A DNA stretch of 33,620 bases from NCBI GenBank assembly GCA_050248995.1, contig JBFWRI010000020.1, forward strand, positions 1-33,620. The letters are read 5' to 3'. The stretch comes from JBFWRI01 sp050248995. GTDB lineage: Bacteria > Pseudomonadota > Alphaproteobacteria > JAIXQD01. Below, piece by piece: positions 31,341 to 33,620 of this stretch (position 1 is its first letter; the number at the start of each line of letters is the position of its first letter). A program made the translations under genes and the position numbers. The notes under the pieces are model-generated. The model was not told the DNA's origin and searched no databases. It saw only the letters and a program-made list of their open reading frames with translations.

Positions 31341-32585
31341 ATGACTTTTAAGCTTCCCGAACGCCTGCTGGCGTGGCGTTACCTGCGCACCAAGAAACAG
31401 GAAGGGTTCATTTCCCTGATCACCTGGTTTTCGCTGCTGGGCATTATGCTTGGCGTGGCCACGCTGATCATCGTGATGTCGGTGATGAATGGTTTTCGTG
31501 AGGAGCTGCTGACCCGTGTGCTGGGCCTGAACGGCCACGCCAACGTGATCGGTTATGACGGCCCGGTGACTGATTATGACGCCCTGACAGCCAGTTTGCT
31601 GCAGGTGTCCGGCGTGACCGCCGCCGCGCCGATTATTGAAGCGCAGGCGCTTGTCACCACGCAGGGGCAGGCGGGCGGTGCGCTGGTGCGCGGCGTTGCA
31701 CCGGAAGACCTGATGCGGCGCGACCTGCTGGTATCGAAGGTCACACGCGGTGATATGAAGAATTTTGAAGGTGATCGTATTGTCATCGGCGCCCGCATGG
31801 CGCAGCGACTGCAGATTAACGTGGGTGATACGCTGACGCTGGTTAGCCCGCGTTTTGCGCAAACCGCGTTCGGCCAGATTCCACGCATGAAGGGCTATGA
31901 AGTCGCCGCCATTTTCGATGTCGGCATGTATGAATACGATAACGGCTTCATCTTCATGCCGTTGCCGGCGGCGCAGGCCTTTTTCCGCCTGCCGGATGCC
32001 GTCACATCGGTTGAAGTGCTGGTTGAAAACCCGCAGCACATTGAAGATTACCTGCAGGATATCAGTGCGGCTGCCGGCAGTGACTGGAAGGTAACCGACT
32101 GGCAGCAAAGCAACCGCAGCTTTTTCACCGCGCTGGAAGTGGAGCGCAACGTGATGTTCCTTATCCTGTCGCTAATCATCATGGTAGCGGCGTTCAACAT
32201 CATCAGCAGCCTTGTGATGATGGTGAAGGACAAGGGGCGGGATATCGCCATCTTGCGCACCATGGGCGCCACGCGCGGCAGCATCCTGCGCATCTTCTTT
32301 CTTGCCGGCGCCACCATCGGCGTTGTTGGCACGTTCGCTGGCCTTGCACTGGGCGTAGCGTTCGCGCTGAATATCGAAACCATCCGGCAGGGCATACAGG
32401 CGCTGGTGGGCGCCGACCTGTTCTCGGCTGAAATCTATTTCCTGACGCAGCTGCCCGCCAAGCTAGACTGGGCCGAAGTGGTGCAGGTGACGCTGATGGC
32501 ACTGGGGCTTTCCTTCGCGGCCACATTGTATCCGGCATGGCGTGCGGCGCGGCTCGACCCTGTCGAGGCCCTTAGGTATGAGTAA
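31341..32585 (+). CDS. lolC: LolC/LolE-family lipoprotein-releasing ABC permease
   Basis: A 414-residue permease of the MacB/LolCE type. The N-terminal helix (ISLITWFSLLGIMLGVATLIIVMSVMNGF) is followed by a large periplasmic domain of about 200 residues, then three C-terminal helices (EVERNVMFLILSLIIMVAAF, FLAGATIGVVGTFAGLALGV and VTLMALGLSFAATLYPAW). The cytoplasmic coupling helix KDKGRDIAILRTMGATRGSI contacts the ATPase. It extracts outer-membrane-bound lipoproteins from the inner membrane and hands them to LolA. Only one LolC/E gene is seen, so it may work as a homodimer (LolF type). The lolD gene follows after five bases. Confidence 0.92.
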   Translation: MTFKLPERLLAWRYLRTKKQEGFISLITWFSLLGIMLGVATLIIVMSVMNGFREELLTRVLGLNGHANVIGYDGPVTDYDALTASLLQVSGVTAAAPIIEAQALVTTQGQAGGALVRGVAPEDLMRRDLLVSKVTRGDMKNFEGDRIVIGARMAQRLQINVGDTLTLVSPRFAQTAFGQIPRMKGYEVAAIFDVGMYEYDNGFIFMPLPAAQAFFRLPDAVTSVEVLVENPQHIEDYLQDISAAAGSDWKVTDWQQSNRSFFTALEVERNVMFLILSLIIMVAAFNIISSLVMMVKDKGRDIAILRTMGATRGSILRIFFLAGATIGVVGTFAGLALGVAFALNIETIRQGIQALVGADLFSAEIYFLTQLPAKLDWAEVVQVTLMALGLSFAATLYPAWRAARLDPVEALRYE

Positions 32586-32590
32586 GTGCT

Positions 32591-33262
32591 ATGAGTGAAG
32601 TCCTTCGCATCAACAACCTGCATCGCAATTATGTGACGGCCAGCGGCACGCTGGCGGTTTTGCGTGGTGCCACGTTTACAATTAGCGCCGGTGAAATGGT
32701 GGCGCTTGTCGGCCCGTCGGGTGCGGGCAAATCAACCTTGCTACATATCTGCGGCCTGCTGGATGCCGCCACATCGGGCGATATTTATCTGCTGAACCGC
32801 AACGTGGCACAGCTGGATGATGGCGCGCGTACCGAACTGCGCCGCGACCGCATCGGCTTTGTGTACCAGTTCCACCACCTGCTGCCCGAACTGAACGCGC
32901 AGGAAAACGTGGCGATGCCCTGCCTGCTGGCCGGCCGATCAATGCGTGAAGCCATGGCACGGGCGGCAGACTTGCTGGGAACTGTGGGTTTAAGCGGGCG
33001 CCTGTCGCACCGGCCTTCGCAACTGTCGGGCGGCGAACAGCAACGCGTGGCCATTTGCCGCGCGCTGGCCAACAAGCCGAAATTGCTGATTGCTGACGAG
33101 CCAACGGGTAACCTTGACCCGCATACGGGCGAGGCCGTGTTTGCACTGTTCCGCCAGCTGGCGCAGAAAGAAGGCGTGGCGACACTGATGGCCACGCACA
33201 ACATGGCGTTGGCATCGCAGGCCAGCCGCACGCTGACGTTGGCCGATGGGATTATAAGGTAG
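32591..33262 (+). CDS. lolD: LolD, lipoprotein-releasing ABC ATPase
   Basis: A 223-residue ABC ATPase. Walker A is GPSGAGKST (41-49), the Q-loop is VYQFHHLLPELNAQEN, the signature is LSGGEQQRVAICRAL and Walker B is LLIADEPTGNLDP. The QFHHLLPEL segment is characteristic of LolD. It powers the LolC/E permease in the gene just upstream. Length is normal. The stop is nine bases before the next start. Confidence 0.95.
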   Translation: MSEVLRINNLHRNYVTASGTLAVLRGATFTISAGEMVALVGPSGAGKSTLLHICGLLDAATSGDIYLLNRNVAQLDDGARTELRRDRIGFVYQFHHLLPELNAQENVAMPCLLAGRSMREAMARAADLLGTVGLSGRLSHRPSQLSGGEQQRVAICRALANKPKLLIADEPTGNLDPHTGEAVFALFRQLAQKEGVATLMATHNMALASQASRTLTLADGIIR

Positions 33263-33266
33263 GAGA
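33261..33266 (+). promoter_or_regulatory. Ribosome binding site of the last gene
   Basis: AGGAGA overlaps the lolD stop codon and lies 5 bases before ATG 33272, which establishes that start. It is a strong match to the anti-Shine-Dalgarno sequence. Confidence 0.6.
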
Positions 33267-33271
33267 AATAA

Positions 33272-33620
33272 ATGAAAAAAATTCTGGGTCTCATTCTTGT
33301 TATCCTGATCAGCGCTGGCACCAGCTGGTATGTGACGCAGCATTCCACAGAAGCTTCTGTGGCCAAGGAAAGCGCCTATGACCGCGTGATGCGTACTAAT
33401 ACGCTGCGCTGTGGTTATTACATCTACCCGCCAGAAATCACTAAGGATGCGAATACGGGTGTCATGGGCGGTTGGGCACATGACATTGTCGAAGCCATGG
33501 GCAAAGAACTGGGCCTGAAGGTTGAGTGGGCTGAGGAAATTACGCTGGACGCCATTTATGAAGGTGTCGACAGTGGCCGCTTCGATGCCCTGTGCAGCAC
33601 CTTGTGGGAATCGCCCCAGC
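33272..33620 (+). CDS. Periplasmic solute-binding protein, family 3 (5' end only)
   Basis: The frame is open to the window edge; 116 residues are visible. The N-terminal segment KKILGLILVILISAGTSWYV is a signal peptide or membrane anchor without a lipobox Cys. The mature part begins RVMRTNTLRCGYYIYPPEIT, then GVMGGWAHDIVEAMGKELG and SGRFDALCSTLWESPQ. This is the layout of amino-acid-type SBP_bac_3 domains (an R-x-G-Y-x-x-x-P strand, then G-x-x-x-D-I-x-E-A-M). Two Cys (in RCGYY and ALCST) may pair. Ligand unknown. It follows lolD, where dnaE is often found in related genomes. Confidence 0.75.
   Translation, partial: MKKILGLILVILISAGTSWYVTQHSTEASVAKESAYDRVMRTNTLRCGYYIYPPEITKDANTGVMGGWAHDIVEAMGKELGLKVEWAEEITLDAIYEGVDSGRFDALCSTLWESPQ

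Noticed and set aside
31104..32108. 334-residue open frame on the minus strand
   Set aside because: Antisense shadow of lolC and the exported protein; composition rich in His, Arg and Gln.
1..33620. CRISPR arrays, IS elements, tRNA or rRNA genes
   Set aside because: No regularly spaced repeats, terminal inverted repeats with transposase, or cloverleaf/rRNA sequence was seen while reading.

Overview
This window looks like chromosome of an alphaproteobacterium. The evidence is the separate nuoC and nuoD genes, a 687-residue NuoG, NuoE with an alphaproteobacterial-type tail, an HdaA-type DnaA paralogue, DUF1467, RNase J, and the neighbourhood nuoN-birA-rnj-DUF1467-lolC-lolD. The genus cannot be read from this sequence. 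Several genes that often accompany these clusters in other alphaproteobacteria are absent here (lptD and pdxA around surA, ppk near hdaA, mce and proS before lolC), so the lineage may be divergent or streamlined. I saw no rRNA, tRNA, CRISPR array, insertion sequence or prophage, and no stretch over 300 bases lacks a gene.

Positions 1-5901 read left to right: the 3' end of lptG, surA, rsmA, an unusual fusion of an archaeal-type cytidylate kinase-like domain with a ParB/sulfiredoxin-like domain, a secreted DUF2066 protein, a PerM/AI-2E family permease and hdaA. A convergent rnd (RNase D) follows. Next come an unrecognised 158-aa gene, aspS, a 248-aa protein with an N-C-F-A-F-A motif, and a convergent unrecognised gene at 10327-10740.

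From 10856 to the right edge lie 28 consecutive same-strand genes with no gap above 9 bases; most junctions overlap by 1-10 bases. The run holds all 14 complex I genes in the order nuoA-N, but seven other genes sit among them: a 159-aa orphan (B/C), a 209-aa orphan (E/F), an extended SDR plus a GNAT-like protein (F/G), a Trp-rich 111-aa protein plus a helical 113-aa protein (G/H), and a P-loop dNMP-kinase-like protein (M/N). The run continues with birA, a short RNase J, DUF1467, a secreted 132-aa protein, lolC/E, lolD and the start of a solute-binding protein.

Functionally the window combines outer-membrane biogenesis (lptG, surA, lolCD), RNA and ribosome work (rsmA, rnd, aspS, rnj), replication control (hdaA) and respiration (nuo). 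The two most unusual items are the kinase-ParB fusion and the passenger genes built into the nuo operon. An SDR and a nucleoside-kinase-fold protein in that operon recall, without proving homology, the NDUFA9 and NDUFA10 supernumerary subunits of mitochondrial complex I.
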